This document shows positions 17,303 through 26,251 of a stretch of DNA of 64,000 bases, one piece after another. The stretch comes from Ruminococcus sp. (GTDB lineage Bacteria > Bacillota > Clostridia > Oscillospirales > Ruminococcaceae), in the NCBI GenBank assembly GCA_017634275.1, contig JAGBNQ010000010.1:1-64000 (forward strand), given 5' to 3'. The first letter of the stretch is position 1. Each line of letters opens with the position of its first letter. The notes under the pieces are model-generated. The model was not told the DNA's origin and did no database searches. It saw only the letters and a program-made list of their open reading frames with translations. The position numbers and the translations under genes were made by a program.

Positions 17303-18220
17303 ATGAAAACCAAAGTATTACTTGCTCTGCTTGCGGCTGTGCTGCTGACATCATGCGGCGAGAGCAGCTCATCAGACAGTAAAAATGATAACAGCAGCGT
17401 GCAGACCACAGCATCTGCGGCTGAGAGCGACAACACCGCTACTGCTGCGGCAGGATCTGACCCTGAACCCGAGCCCGAGCCGGCAGCTGACACGCAGGCC
17501 GACAGGGAGACTATCTATCAGGTATCGCTGCTGCAGGGGCTTACCCTTGGCGACTACAACGGCAGCGTGAGCGTTGCTGACCTGAAAGCCAACGGCGACA
17601 CAGGCATAGGCACATTTGACGGCTTAAACGGTGAGCTTATCATGTCAGACGGTGTGGTATACAGAGGGCTTTCAGACGGCTCGGTCGAGGTCGTTGCCGA
17701 TGACGAGACTATCCCCTTTGCAAACGTTACTTTCTTTGATGCAGACGAGCAGGAGGATGTAAGCGGTATAGCCACCATAGCTGATATCAAGGCTCTGCTC
17801 GATGAAAGAGTAGAAAAGCTCGGCAAGAACAGCTTTTACATGGTAAAGATAGAGGGCACCTTCAACAAGGTACACGCACGCAGCGAGCTTAAGCAGGAAA
17901 AGCCCTACAAGCCGCTTGCCGAGGTGCTGGAGACTGACCAGAGGGAGTTTGAGTGGGAGAATATCGAGGGCACAGTCGTTGCGCTCTACTGCCCTGAGTA
18001 TATGAAGGACCTGAACGCTGCCGGCTGGCATCTGCACTTTATCTCAAGCGACAAGACAAAGGGCGGCCACGTCCTTGATGTTGATATCAACTCTGCAAAG
18101 CTGAGTATCGACCCGACACAGGGCTACAATATGCAGCTGCCTGAGACAGAGATGTTCCCGACACTTGATCTTACAAAGGATCAGTCGGAGGACATAAAGA
18201 AGGTCGAGACTAAAGACTGA
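17303..18220 (+). CDS. Putative lipoprotein of unknown function
   Basis: The 305-residue protein has a signal peptide ending in the lipobox LTSC (Cys near residue 18), so it should be lipid-anchored outside the membrane. A Ser/Asp/Glu/Pro-rich linker follows to about residue 70. The folded part includes a strand-rich domain with DGLNGELIMSDGVVYRGL. This segment, with YQVSLLQGLTLGDYNGSVSV before it, recalls alpha-acetolactate decarboxylase (LLEGVYDGDV, then GLDGEMI). The later Lys-rich C-terminus also fits that fold. The active-site His residues were not firmly located, so enzyme activity is uncertain. It is flanked by its own promoter and terminator. Confidence 0.7.
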   Translation: MKTKVLLALLAAVLLTSCGESSSSDSKNDNSSVQTTASAAESDNTATAAAGSDPEPEPEPAADTQADRETIYQVSLLQGLTLGDYNGSVSVADLKANGDTGIGTFDGLNGELIMSDGVVYRGLSDGSVEVVADDETIPFANVTFFDADEQEDVSGIATIADIKALLDERVEKLGKNSFYMVKIEGTFNKVHARSELKQEKPYKPLAEVLETDQREFEWENIEGTVVALYCPEYMKDLNAAGWHLHFISSDKTKGGHVLDVDINSAKLSIDPTQGYNMQLPETEMFPTLDLTKDQSEDIKKVETKD

Positions 18221-18241
18221 TCTATAGGTAAAAAAGTACAA

Positions 18242-18268
18242 GCCGCCCTTATGCAAAGGGCGGTTTTT
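18242..18268 (+). terminator. Intrinsic terminator of the lipoprotein gene
   Basis: Stem CCGCCCTT/AAGGGCGG with a 5-nt loop, followed by TTTTT. Confidence 0.88.
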
Positions 18269-18292
18269 CTATGTAAAAAAATCGTTAAATCA

Positions 18293-18321
18293 TTGACAAA
18301 GCGCTGTTAGTGTAGTATAAT
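18293..18321 (+). promoter_or_regulatory. Sigma-A promoter of tpiA
   Basis: TTGACA, a 17-nt spacer, TATAAT, about 49 nt before the tpiA ATG. Confidence 0.85.
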
Positions 18322-18370
18322 TAAAGGGTAGAATTTAATTCCAAATTTAATAAAAAAGGAGTTTTTAACA

Positions 18371-19147
18371 ATGAACAAGTCTTTAAGAAAAGCAATTATC
18401 GCAGGCAACTGGAAAATGAACAAGACAAGGCCCGAGGCTAAGGAACTTTTAGAGGCTATAAAGCCTTTGGTCGCTAACGCAGAGGGTAACGTTGAGGTAA
18501 TAGCTTGTGTGCCTTTTACAAACCTTGAAACAGCTGTTGCTGCTACAGCAGGCTCTAACGTTAAGGTGGGCGCCGAGAACGTTCACTTTGAAAAGAGCGG
18601 CGCTTTTACAGGCGAGATATCTGCTGATATGCTCGTTGAGGTAGGTGTTGAGTACGTTGTTATCGGCCACAGCGAGAGAAGACAGTATTTCGGTGAGACT
18701 GACGAGACAGTAAACAAGAGAACTATCGCGGCACTTAATGCAGGCCTTAAGCCTATCGTTTGCGTAGGTGAGCTTAAGTGGGAGCGTGAGTGCAACATTA
18801 CAGAAGAAGTTATTGCCCGTCAGATAAAGCTTGACCTCTGGTCACTTACGGCTGAGCAGGTAAAGAACGTAGTTATCGCTTACGAGCCTGTATGGGCTAT
18901 CGGTACAGGCCTTACAGCTACACCCGACCAGGCACAGGAGGTATGTGCATTTATAAGAGCGCAGCTTGCTAAGCTTTTCGATCAGGCAACAGCAGATGCA
19001 GTTACTATCCAGTACGGCGGCTCTATGAACGCAGGCAACGCAGCAGAGCTTTTAGCTAAGCCTGACATCGACGGCGGCCTTATCGGCGGCGCATCTCTTA
19101 AAGCACCTGACTTTAACACAATAGTTCAGGCAGCTGTTAACGGCTGA
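18371..19147 (+). CDS. tpiA: Triosephosphate isomerase
   Basis: The 258-residue protein shows all TIM signatures: AGNWKMNKT (Lys), VIGHSERR (His), AYEPVWAIGTG (Glu) and the phosphate loops YGGSMNAGN and GGLIGGASL. It interconverts dihydroxyacetone phosphate and glyceraldehyde 3-phosphate in glycolysis. AAAGGAG precedes the ATG. Codon use is strongly biased, as expected for a highly expressed glycolytic gene. The glycolytic gene gpmI lies 0.8 kb downstream on the same strand. Confidence 0.97.
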   Translation: MNKSLRKAIIAGNWKMNKTRPEAKELLEAIKPLVANAEGNVEVIACVPFTNLETAVAATAGSNVKVGAENVHFEKSGAFTGEISADMLVEVGVEYVVIGHSERRQYFGETDETVNKRTIAALNAGLKPIVCVGELKWERECNITEEVIARQIKLDLWSLTAEQVKNVVIAYEPVWAIGTGLTATPDQAQEVCAFIRAQLAKLFDQATADAVTIQYGGSMNAGNAAELLAKPDIDGGLIGGASLKAPDFNTIVQAAVNG

Positions 19148-19179
19148 TATATTCCTTTTAGCTAAGGGGGCGCAGCGCT

Positions 19180-19518
19180 ATGGCTAAAGAAAAAGCGCCG
19201 CAGAGGATAGTGATAGAAAGCTATGCTCAGATGATGGATAACAGATGTGTGCCGAGAAGTCTTTGGCGGCGTGCTGATATATTTATCGGGGCGGGGCTGA
19301 TAGCTATGCCGTTTGTGTCCTTCGGGGCTTATAATAAGATAACCTTTGCAGGCGCTGTGATAGGGCTTGTGTTTATGATAGCGCAGCGCCTTATCTATAA
19401 AGACCCCAAGACCTATGCCGATGAGCAGCCGAGTGAGTCAAGAAAGCGCGCCTGCATGATAATAAGGTGCATTGCTCTTTTGCTATTGCTGTTTGTGATG
19501 TTTACAGCCTTCGGGTGA
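19180..19518 (+). CDS. Hypothetical membrane protein; upstream part of a possible TGA-interrupted gene
   Basis: This 112-residue frame has three hydrophobic stretches (IFIGAGLIAMPFVSFGA, ITFAGAVIGLVFMIAQRL and CIALLLLLFVMFTAF) after a basic N-terminus. I do not recognise the family. A TAAGGGGG site precedes the ATG at 19180. It ends with TGA at 19516-19518, directly after the third helix. The same frame continues open and protein-like to 19926, so this and the next frame may be one 248-residue protein with a three-helix membrane part and a soluble C-terminal domain. Confidence 0.65.
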   Translation: MAKEKAPQRIVIESYAQMMDNRCVPRSLWRRADIFIGAGLIAMPFVSFGAYNKITFAGAVIGLVFMIAQRLIYKDPKTYADEQPSESRKRACMIIRCIALLLLLFVMFTAFG

Positions 19519-19926
19519 GGGAGTGAAACGAGGTTTACCTACCCCTCAAGAAAGGCGCTCTACAGCTTTGCAAACTTCTCGGACGGGGAAATGTTTGACT
19601 TTATGCCCGACAGCCTGCCTGATAAAACAGATAAGCTTAAAATGAGCTTTGTTCCGCCTATGGCAGGGCAGGACGCTAACGGGCATATCAATATAGTTTT
19701 CTTTACCGATGATGACGGGGTGGAGGAGCTAAGAGATACCGCCCTTGATAAGGACGGTGTTATCTGCGACTCTGAAAGCTTTGAGTATAAAAAGCTTAAG
19801 ACCTTCTGCGAGAGCGAGGGGCTTGAGATCGCAGGCGGCGAGGTGTATCTTATCGGCGAAAAGGGTTCGCATTGCCCGACGTATCTGTTAAATGAGAAAA
19901 CGGGGCTTTGCGTTATCTATTGGTAG
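19519..19926 (+). CDS. Hypothetical protein; downstream part of the TGA-interrupted frame
   Basis: The frame is open from the TGA at 19516 to 19926. Its first ATG is at 19591, but that start has only GGGG 2 nt upstream. The 24 codons before it read as normal protein (RFTYPSRKALYSFANF). No ATG, GTG or TTG lies between the TGA and 19591. The soluble domain (SFVPPMAGQDANGHINIVFF, then GGEVYLIGEKGSHCPTYLL) is not recognised. It may be a decayed gene, a readthrough product, or a gene starting at 19591. Confidence 0.55.
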   Translation, partial: GSETRFTYPSRKALYSFANFSDGEMFDFMPDSLPDKTDKLKMSFVPPMAGQDANGHINIVFFTDDDGVEELRDTALDKDGVICDSESFEYKKLKTFCESEGLEIAGGEVYLIGEKGSHCPTYLLNEKTGLCVIYW

Positions 19927-19965
19927 TTATTTAAAGTTTTTTATAAATAGAAAGGTTGGTTTTTT

Positions 19966-21549
19966 ATGGCAAAGAAAAAACCGGTAATTTTAGTAGTAAT
20001 GGACGGTGTGGGAATTTCCGTAACAGGTCTTGGTGACGCTGTTACAGAGGCTAATACCCCTACACTTGACAGACTTAAGGCAGAGTGCCCCTATACGACA
20101 CTTAAGGCTCACGGCAGCGCTGTCGGCCTTCCTACAGATGATGATATGGGTAACTCGGAGGTAGGCCATAACGCTTTGGGCTGCGGACAGATATACTCTC
20201 AGGGCGCAAAGCTCGTAAACGAGAGCATTGAAAGCGGCAAGATGTTTACTTCCGACACATGGACAGCTCTTATCGAGAACGTTAAGAGCAAGGGAACAGT
20301 TCTCCATTTCTTAGGCCTTCTTTCTGACGGTAATGTTCACTCTAACATTCACCACCTTGAAAAGATGCTCGCTAAGGCTAAGGAGCAGGGCGTTAAGATT
20401 GTAAGATGCCATATCCTCCTTGACGGACGTGATGTTCCCGCAACAAGCGCACCTATCTATATCAAGGAGCTGGAGGACTGCATAGCAGCACTTAACGATG
20501 ACAGCTTTGATGCAAAGATAGCATCGGGCGGCGGCAGAATGAAGATAACTATGGACAGATATCAGGCTGACTGGGGCATGGTAGAAAGAGGCTGGAATAC
20601 TCACGTTCACGGCGAAGGCAGACAGTTTGCAAACGCACAGGAGGCTGTTGATACGCTCAGGAACGAAACGGGCGCAATTGACCAGGATCTCCCCGAGTTC
20701 GTTATTGCTGAGGACGGCAAGCCCGTAGGCGCTATGAATGACGGCGACAGCGTTATCCTCTTTAATTTCCGCGGTGACAGAGCTATCGAGATATCTATGG
20801 CATTTGATGACGGCGAGGAGTTTAAGCACTTTGACAGAGGCGTTATCCCCGACGTTATGTACGCAGGAATGCTTGAATATGACGGCGATTTGAAGATACC
20901 GAAAAAGTACCTTGTGAACCCGCCCGAGATAAAGAATACCCTTTCCGAGCTGCTCGTAAAGAATGGCCTTTACTCCTACGCTGTTTCCGAAACACAGAAA
21001 TACGGCCACGTTACATATTTCTGGAACGGCAACCGCTCCGAGAGATTTGATGACGAGCTTGAAACATGGAAGGAGATACCCTCCGATAAGGTTTCCTTTG
21101 ACCAGAGACCTTGGATGAAGTCCGCAGAGATAACTGATGATCTTATCGAGGCTATCAAGAGTGAAAAATATGACTTTATCCGCTGCAACTATCCTAACGG
21201 CGATATGGTAGGCCACACGGGTTCTATGGACGCGACTATCATCGGTGTTGAGGCTGTTGACCTTTCACTTGCAAGACTTTTAAAGGTCGCAGACGAGTAT
21301 GACTGCACAGTTTTGATCACCGCCGACCACGGCAACGCTGACGAGATGCTCGAGAAGAACAAGAAGGGCGAGATACAGGTAAGAACTGCACACTCACTCA
21401 ACCGTGTTCCTTTCTATATCGTAAGCAAGGATAAATATGTTATCAAGGACGCAGATTCCACAAAGTACGGCCTTGCAAACGTAGCACCTACAGTTGCTAA
21501 GATGTTAGGCCTTGATGCTCCCGATTGCTGGGAAGATTCGATGATCTGA
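19966..21549 (+). CDS. gpmI: 2,3-bisphosphoglycerate-independent phosphoglycerate mutase
   Basis: The 527-residue alkaline-phosphatase-fold enzyme has VVMDGVGIS (metal-binding Asp), DDDMGNSEVGHNALG (catalytic Ser), HILLDGRDVPATSA, FNFRGDRAIE and TADHGNADEM. It uses Mn to interconvert 3- and 2-phosphoglycerate in glycolysis. GAAAGGTTGG precedes the ATG. An intrinsic terminator follows 11 bp after the stop. Codon bias matches tpiA. Confidence 0.96.
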   Translation: MAKKKPVILVVMDGVGISVTGLGDAVTEANTPTLDRLKAECPYTTLKAHGSAVGLPTDDDMGNSEVGHNALGCGQIYSQGAKLVNESIESGKMFTSDTWTALIENVKSKGTVLHFLGLLSDGNVHSNIHHLEKMLAKAKEQGVKIVRCHILLDGRDVPATSAPIYIKELEDCIAALNDDSFDAKIASGGGRMKITMDRYQADWGMVERGWNTHVHGEGRQFANAQEAVDTLRNETGAIDQDLPEFVIAEDGKPVGAMNDGDSVILFNFRGDRAIEISMAFDDGEEFKHFDRGVIPDVMYAGMLEYDGDLKIPKKYLVNPPEIKNTLSELLVKNGLYSYAVSETQKYGHVTYFWNGNRSERFDDELETWKEIPSDKVSFDQRPWMKSAEITDDLIEAIKSEKYDFIRCNYPNGDMVGHTGSMDATIIGVEAVDLSLARLLKVADEYDCTVLITADHGNADEMLEKNKKGEIQVRTAHSLNRVPFYIVSKDKYVIKDADSTKYGLANVAPTVAKMLGLDAPDCWEDSMI

Positions 21550-21560
21550 TAAAGGTTAAA

Positions 21561-21595
21561 AGCCAAAGCATTGAATGAGTGCTTTGGCTTTTTTT
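21561..21595 (+). terminator. Intrinsic terminator of gpmI
   Basis: Ten-bp stem AGCCAAAGCA/TGCTTTGGCT followed by TTTTTT. Confidence 0.9.
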
Positions 21596-21659
21596 AGCTT
21601 ACAAGCGGCTTGTCAAAAGGCTTTGACATTAAAAAGTGCACTATGTAAAGGGTTTTTGG

Positions 21660-21688
21660 TTGAAATTCTGACAAAGATGTGCTATTAT
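21660..21688 (+). promoter_or_regulatory. Sigma-A promoter of the HTH regulator
   Basis: TTGAAA, a 17-nt spacer, TATTAT, about 43 nt before the ATG at 21731. Confidence 0.65.
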
Positions 21689-21730
21689 AAGTTTGGCCGA
21701 GAGGAAAATCGGCGGAAGGGGAGAAGCACT

Positions 21731-22327
21731 ATGGAGCTTTGTAAAACCATAAAGCGTTTAAGAGCGGAAAAGGGCTGGTCGCAGGAAACGCTGGCTGAGA
21801 AGGCATTTGTCAGCAGGCAGACTATTTCCAACTGGGAAACGGGAAAAAGCTATCCCGATATTCACAGCCTTGCTTTGTTTGGCGAGATATTTGGTGTTTC
21901 TCTTGACGAGCTTATCAAAGGAGATGTTGAAGCTATGAAGGACACTGTAAAAAAAGATGATGTGAGCAGGCTCAAAAGTAATGAGCTGCGGGGAGTCACA
22001 CTTATGCTTGCGCTGATGTTTAGCTGCACGCTGCTTGTAGAGTACGGCGGCGAGGTGGGCAAGGTGCTCGGCTGCCTGCTGGCGGGCATTTTGTCGGTAT
22101 GCATTTTTATGACATTTCGAGAGCTCGAGAGTATAAAGCAGGATAGAGACATTCAGACCTACCGTGAATATCTTGCCTTTCTAAACGGCGAAACTCTTGA
22201 CGATATCGAAAAGGAAAAGGAGCTTAAAAAGCGTGACAGTCAGAAAAAACTTATGATATTTGCAGCAGTGCAGGGGGCAGCGATACTTGTCTTTGGTGCT
22301 GTAGTGATAATTCTTGAAATGATGTGA
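21731..22327 (+). CDS. Cro/CI-type HTH regulator with membrane segments
   Basis: The 198-residue protein has an N-terminal helix-turn-helix (KTIKRLRAEKGWSQETLAEK, then SRQTISNWETGKSYPD, residues about 5-60). A linker and three hydrophobic segments follow (around residues 90-107, 115-130 and 175-197). A membrane-bound DNA-binding protein of this kind may sense an envelope signal; neither ligand nor target is known. ATG at 21731 has GGGGAG upstream. The longer frame extends back through the promoter and was trimmed. Confidence 0.85.
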   Translation: MELCKTIKRLRAEKGWSQETLAEKAFVSRQTISNWETGKSYPDIHSLALFGEIFGVSLDELIKGDVEAMKDTVKKDDVSRLKSNELRGVTLMLALMFSCTLLVEYGGEVGKVLGCLLAGILSVCIFMTFRELESIKQDRDIQTYREYLAFLNGETLDDIEKEKELKKRDSQKKLMIFAAVQGAAILVFGAVVIILEMM

Positions 22328-22334
22328 ACAATAA

Positions 22335-22367
22335 AGCCCGAGGTTTTTCATCTCGGGCTGTTTTTTA
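22335..22367. terminator. Bidirectional terminator between convergent genes
   Basis: Stem AGCCCGAG/CTCGGGCT with TGTTTTTTATT on the plus side. It lies at the junction of the HTH gene and the minus-strand FAD dehydrogenase. Confidence 0.82.
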
Positions 22368-23948
22368 TTCGGGCGCTTGCTCCTTCATCACGGCAAGCGC
22401 TGTTTTTATGCCGTCAACTGCGGCGCTCATGATCCCTCCTGCGTAGCCTGCACCCTCGCCGCAGGGGTAAAGGCAGGGGAGCGATATCGACTGTCTGTTA
22501 TCGCCCCTTGTTATCCTTACGGGCGATGAGGTTCGCGTTTCGGGGGCGGTGAGCAGTGCATCGCCGTCACCAAAGCAGGCCATTTTCTTTGAAAAGCTTG
22601 TAAGCCCCGTTTTGAGCATATCGGTTATGAATGACGGGAAAAGCTTTGTCAGATCAGCCCCCTCTATCCCTCGGGAGTAGGTGGGCTCGATTTTTTCGCT
22701 TAAAATAGCCTTGCCTTCAAACAGCCCCTTTACCGAGCAGGCAGGCGCTTTGTCGCCCGTAAGGGAATAGGCGCGCCTTTCTATCTCGCGCTGAAAGTTC
22801 ATGCCGTCAAGTATTCCGCTGCCGTAATCCTGCGAAGATACCGAAACCGCAACGGCAGCATTAGCATTCCTCCCGTCACGCGCAAATTCGCTCATTCCGT
22901 TGGTGACAGTGCTGTTTTCTTCCGATGCCGAGGGCACAACATATCCCCCGGGGCACATACAGAATGTGTATACCCCTCTGCCCTCGCTGTTTCTGTAGGA
23001 TAGCTGGTATTCGCCCTTTGGCAGCATGGGGTCGCCTGCGCTTTTGCCGTAAAGTGAGCGGTCAACATCAGCCTGCAAATGCTCTATCCTTACCCCGACA
23101 GAAAACGGCTTTGGCTCTAAGAAAACGCTCTTGCCTGCAAGCATTTCAAAGGTGTCGCGCGCTGAATGCCCTATCGCTAAGATAAGCGCCGAGCATTCCA
23201 CCTCGCTTTTGTCGGAAAGGCGCGCTGTTATTCCGTCAGATGTCGGGGTAAGGTCACTAAGCGCCGTTTCAAACCTTACCTCGCCGCCTAAGCGCTCAAT
23301 TTCAAGGCGAATGTTTTTTACTACCTCTCTGAGCTTGTCTGTCCCTATGTGCGGCTTTGCCTTGTGAAGAATTTCCTCGGGCGCGCCGAATGAAACAAGC
23401 TCTTTTGTCACAAGCGCGCAAAGCTCGTCCTTTGTGCGGCAGGTAAGCTTTCCGTCGGAAAACGTCCCTGCGCCGCCCTCACCGAACTGTATATTTGTCG
23501 CTGTATCGAGCTTGCCGCCCTTTGCGTAGGCTGATACCTTTTCTATCCGCTTTTCCATTTTAGCCCCACGCTCGATAATAAGCGGCTTGTAGCCGTATCT
23601 TGCTAAGATGAGCCCTGCAAACATTCCGGCAGGGCCAAAGCCTGCTATCACAATGCGTCCGCTTTTGCGTACAGTTCCAAATTCGGGCTCAATCCTCCCG
23701 GTAACAGCGAAAGATATATTCTTGTTCTTGCGCGTAAGCTCCATCTCCGCCCTTTCACTTGAAAGAGCTATGTAGACCGAGCTTACAAGGCAAATATTGC
23801 TGTTATCACGCGCATCAATAGATGTTTTGTGGATATCTGTGCTTTTTATGCTTTCCTGCCTTATCCGCGCGGTTTTTATCGCTCGGCTTATTATTTCTTC
23901 TTTTGAGGTGCCAAGCGGTGTTTTGATGTTGTTTATGATTATCGGCAT
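22365..23948 (-). CDS. FAD-dependent dehydrogenase (COG2509 family)
   Basis: The 527-residue protein has an N-terminal lead domain (about 100 residues), then a dinucleotide-binding fold (IVIAGFGPAGMFAGLILAR). YAKGGKLDTATNIQFGEGGA and AGTFSDGKLTCRTKDE, features of the uncharacterised COG2509 flavoproteins, follow, with a final FAD-contact segment CLYPCGEGAGYAGGIMSAAV. Members are thought to oxidise or reduce an unknown substrate with FAD. ATG at 23948 has AAAGGAAAG upstream. It follows the cdaA-cdaR pair but is separated from it by a terminator. Confidence 0.88.
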   Translation of the reverse strand: MPIIINNIKTPLGTSKEEIISRAIKTARIRQESIKSTDIHKTSIDARDNSNICLVSSVYIALSSERAEMELTRKNKNISFAVTGRIEPEFGTVRKSGRIVIAGFGPAGMFAGLILARYGYKPLIIERGAKMEKRIEKVSAYAKGGKLDTATNIQFGEGGAGTFSDGKLTCRTKDELCALVTKELVSFGAPEEILHKAKPHIGTDKLREVVKNIRLEIERLGGEVRFETALSDLTPTSDGITARLSDKSEVECSALILAIGHSARDTFEMLAGKSVFLEPKPFSVGVRIEHLQADVDRSLYGKSAGDPMLPKGEYQLSYRNSEGRGVYTFCMCPGGYVVPSASEENSTVTNGMSEFARDGRNANAAVAVSVSSQDYGSGILDGMNFQREIERRAYSLTGDKAPACSVKGLFEGKAILSEKIEPTYSRGIEGADLTKLFPSFITDMLKTGLTSFSKKMACFGDGDALLTAPETRTSSPVRITRGDNRQSISLPCLYPCGEGAGYAGGIMSAAVDGIKTALAVMKEQAPE

Positions 23949-23965
23949 AGCTTTCCTTTCTTTGC

Positions 23966-23996
23966 TAAACAAACAGCCCCGTTTTCACAGGGCTGT
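23966..23996 (-). terminator. Intrinsic terminator of cdaA-cdaR
   Basis: Arms at 23973-23979 and 23990-23996 (ACAGCCC/GGGCTGT) are followed on the minus strand by TTGTTTAG. It lies just after the cdaR stop. Confidence 0.7.
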
Positions 23997-24000
23997 AGTT

Positions 24001-25272
24001 TTATCCGGCTATTGTAATTTGTATCTCATATGTGCCTACCGCCCAGATGTTGTCATAGCGCGTTGAGTAGATCGTCGCCGTTTTTATCATCGAGCCTGTA
24101 GATGTTCCTAAGTCTGAGAGGTCTATCTGCGCAAAGAGGTCAGATGATGTTAGCTTGTCTATCGCCTCTTCAGGGCCGTGGATAGATACCTCTGTAAGCT
24201 TTTGCGTATCAAATGTCACAGTTTTCCCCGTTGGTCTGTTTATCGCGGTAAACTGTGATTTCGGTATCTCAAAGCTCTTTGAGGAAAAGCCCTCGCTGTC
24301 AAATACCACATCGACTGTTGAAATGCTGTCAGCCGAGCTTTCGCCTGCGCTGAACGGGATCTCAAAGGTGTATTTCTTAACAAGGTCTATCTCCGAAAGC
24401 GGTATAGTTCCTACCGTGATATCCTCCTGTGAATCATCATCAAGGTCGGAGGTGAGTATCGCTATCGGGTTCTCACTGATAGTGTATTTGAGCGTTGAGA
24501 GGTCAAATGTGTTCGGAACGCCCGTAAAATCCACCGTCAGATTGCCAGTCTTTTTCTTGTATATCGGGATAGATAGCGTGTATTCCTCGTTTTCAAACTG
24601 ATAAAGGCTGTTGTCAAGCACATTGTCATTCTTATCATAAAGCACTATCTTGCTTGTGGTTATCGCCGTGTCCTCGGATAGGCTCATAGATTTATCGACC
24701 ACTGCGAAAGCCTTGGCGATGTTGTTCAGGTCATTGTCAGCGCCCGTTATCTTTATCTTGGCAGGTGAGCAGGCTACAGCTCCGAGCGAATAGCCCTCGT
24801 CCGCCGAAACGTTAGGTGCGCTCGGGCTTAGGTCAAATTCCTTTGTATTTATCGCATCAAACTGAACCTCGACCGTTTCGGGCGAAATGGAAAGAATAGA
24901 TATCCTATCCGCCGAATGTGCGCTCTTTACATCAATATCAAGCTTGTAGGTGCCCTTTTTGGTAACAGGCGTAACATCAACAGTCGCCGTCAGGTCAGAT
25001 GCGGAGTAGCTGCCAATCTCATAGTTCATTCCTTCTATGATTACATCTACCGTCATATCCTTGAAATTGAGCGCCGAAAGCCCCTTTTCTTCTGCTATTG
25101 TTCCCGTCAGCGTTATGTCAACGGGCACGTTGGATATAGTTTTGTTAATGGTAGGGTACTGCGTTATGGAAAGGATCATCCAGATGATTATCGCCAGAAC
25201 CACCGCCAGTATCCTCTGCCCGAGATCGGTCCCGAGCTTAGCGGCGAGGCCTTTGCCTTTTATTATTTCCAT
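24001..25272 (-). CDS. cdaR: CdaR/YbbR-domain regulator of diadenylate cyclase
   Basis: The 423-residue protein has one N-terminal membrane helix (ILAVVLAIIIWMILSITQY) and an extracellular part of about four YbbR repeats, recognisable by NVPVDITLTG-type strands and EVSIHGPEEAIDKL. YbbR proteins bind and modulate CdaA. The start overlaps the cdaA end by 10 bp, the standard cdaA-cdaR arrangement. glmM, often third in this operon, is not next. Confidence 0.88.
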   Translation of the reverse strand: MEIIKGKGLAAKLGTDLGQRILAVVLAIIIWMILSITQYPTINKTISNVPVDITLTGTIAEEKGLSALNFKDMTVDVIIEGMNYEIGSYSASDLTATVDVTPVTKKGTYKLDIDVKSAHSADRISILSISPETVEVQFDAINTKEFDLSPSAPNVSADEGYSLGAVACSPAKIKITGADNDLNNIAKAFAVVDKSMSLSEDTAITTSKIVLYDKNDNVLDNSLYQFENEEYTLSIPIYKKKTGNLTVDFTGVPNTFDLSTLKYTISENPIAILTSDLDDDSQEDITVGTIPLSEIDLVKKYTFEIPFSAGESSADSISTVDVVFDSEGFSSKSFEIPKSQFTAINRPTGKTVTFDTQKLTEVSIHGPEEAIDKLTSSDLFAQIDLSDLGTSTGSMIKTATIYSTRYDNIWAVGTYEIQITIAG

Positions 25273-26147
25273 TTTGAAATCACCCTCCCCGCAAACGTAG
25301 TTTTCTCCTTGCCGGAGGTGTTTTTATCCTGCTCGGGAATAAGCTTTTGTCTGAGCAGCTTTTTAAGGCTGTCCTTTGAAAAGCCCCTTGTAAGCTCGCC
25401 GTTTTCCGCAAGCGAGATAGTTCCCGTTTCCTCGGAAACAACTATTACGAGCGCGTCGGAATTCTCGCTCATACCGATAGCCGCCCTGTGGCGCGAGCCT
25501 AACTGCTTTGCTATAAGCTCCTCCTTCTGCGGCTTTGGCAAAAAGCAGCCTGCCGCAAGGATCATTCCGTCACGCATTATAACAGCGCCGTCATGCAGGG
25601 GAGTATTCGGGAAGAAAATATTTCCGAACACCGCCGCCGAGGGGGTGCAGTTTAAAACAGTTCCCGTAGCTATCTGTTCACCTAAGCGCGTTTTCTGCTC
25701 TATTATTATCAGCGCGCCCGTCTTTGTCGAGGAAAGCTCTGCCGAGGCATCGCAAATAGCATCTATCGCCTCAGTCCATTTCTCTGCGAGCATATCGTCC
25801 TCATTCGGTGTAAAGAATGAGCCTATCTCTGTAAGCCTTGTTCTTCCTATTTTCTCTATAATTCTTCTCAGCTCGGGCTGGAAAAGAATGATTATTGCAA
25901 GAATTCCCCATTGAAAGCAGTTTTTAAGTATAAAGCGCATAGTCTGCAAGTTTGCAAAAACCGCAACAAGGTAAGCTGCAACAAGCACGATTATTCCCTT
26001 GATCAGCTGCTGCGCCCTCGTTTCCCTTACAAGCCTAATGCCGTGGTAAATAAGGTAAGAGAGCAGCGCCATATCTATAATATCCGTTATCCTGATAGAC
26101 AGCAGGACATTCCATATTGACTGGATTATCTCACTTAAACCTAACAT
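25263..26147 (-). CDS. cdaA: Diadenylate cyclase CdaA
   Basis: The 294-residue protein has three N-terminal membrane helices and a cytoplasmic DAC domain. The domain contains the catalytic motifs NTPLHDGAVIMRDG (DGA) and GSRHRAAIGMSE (RHR), and ends with VVSEETGTISLAENG. It makes c-di-AMP from two ATP; c-di-AMP controls K+ uptake, wall integrity and often sporulation. ATG at 26147 has AAGGA about 10 nt upstream. A sigma-A-like promoter lies 50-80 bp upstream, next to a MITE-like palindrome. Confidence 0.94.
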   Translation of the reverse strand: MLGLSEIIQSIWNVLLSIRITDIIDMALLSYLIYHGIRLVRETRAQQLIKGIIVLVAAYLVAVFANLQTMRFILKNCFQWGILAIIILFQPELRRIIEKIGRTRLTEIGSFFTPNEDDMLAEKWTEAIDAICDASAELSSTKTGALIIIEQKTRLGEQIATGTVLNCTPSAAVFGNIFFPNTPLHDGAVIMRDGMILAAGCFLPKPQKEELIAKQLGSRHRAAIGMSENSDALVIVVSEETGTISLAENGELTRGFSKDSLKKLLRQKLIPEQDKNTSGKEKTTFAGRVISKWK

Positions 26148-26195
26148 ATTCTAACATTCCTTTTACTTCTTATGGCTATAACTTCACATATTACT

Positions 26196-26224
26196 ATTGT
26201 AACATAATTTTTTAAAAAGTACAA
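26196..26224 (-). promoter_or_regulatory. Sigma-A-like promoter of cdaA-cdaR
   Basis: On the minus strand: TTGTAC, a 17-nt spacer, TACAAT. The -35 box ends 28 bp from the edge of the palindromic element at 26252. Confidence 0.6.
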
Positions 26225-26251
26225 GAGGAAATCACAAATTTTCTGAAAATT

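Noticed and set aside
20311..21216. 301-codon open frame on the minus strand inside gpmI
   Set aside because: It is antisense to a highly conserved gene, has a Cys/Val/Leu-rich shadow composition, and has no ribosome binding site.
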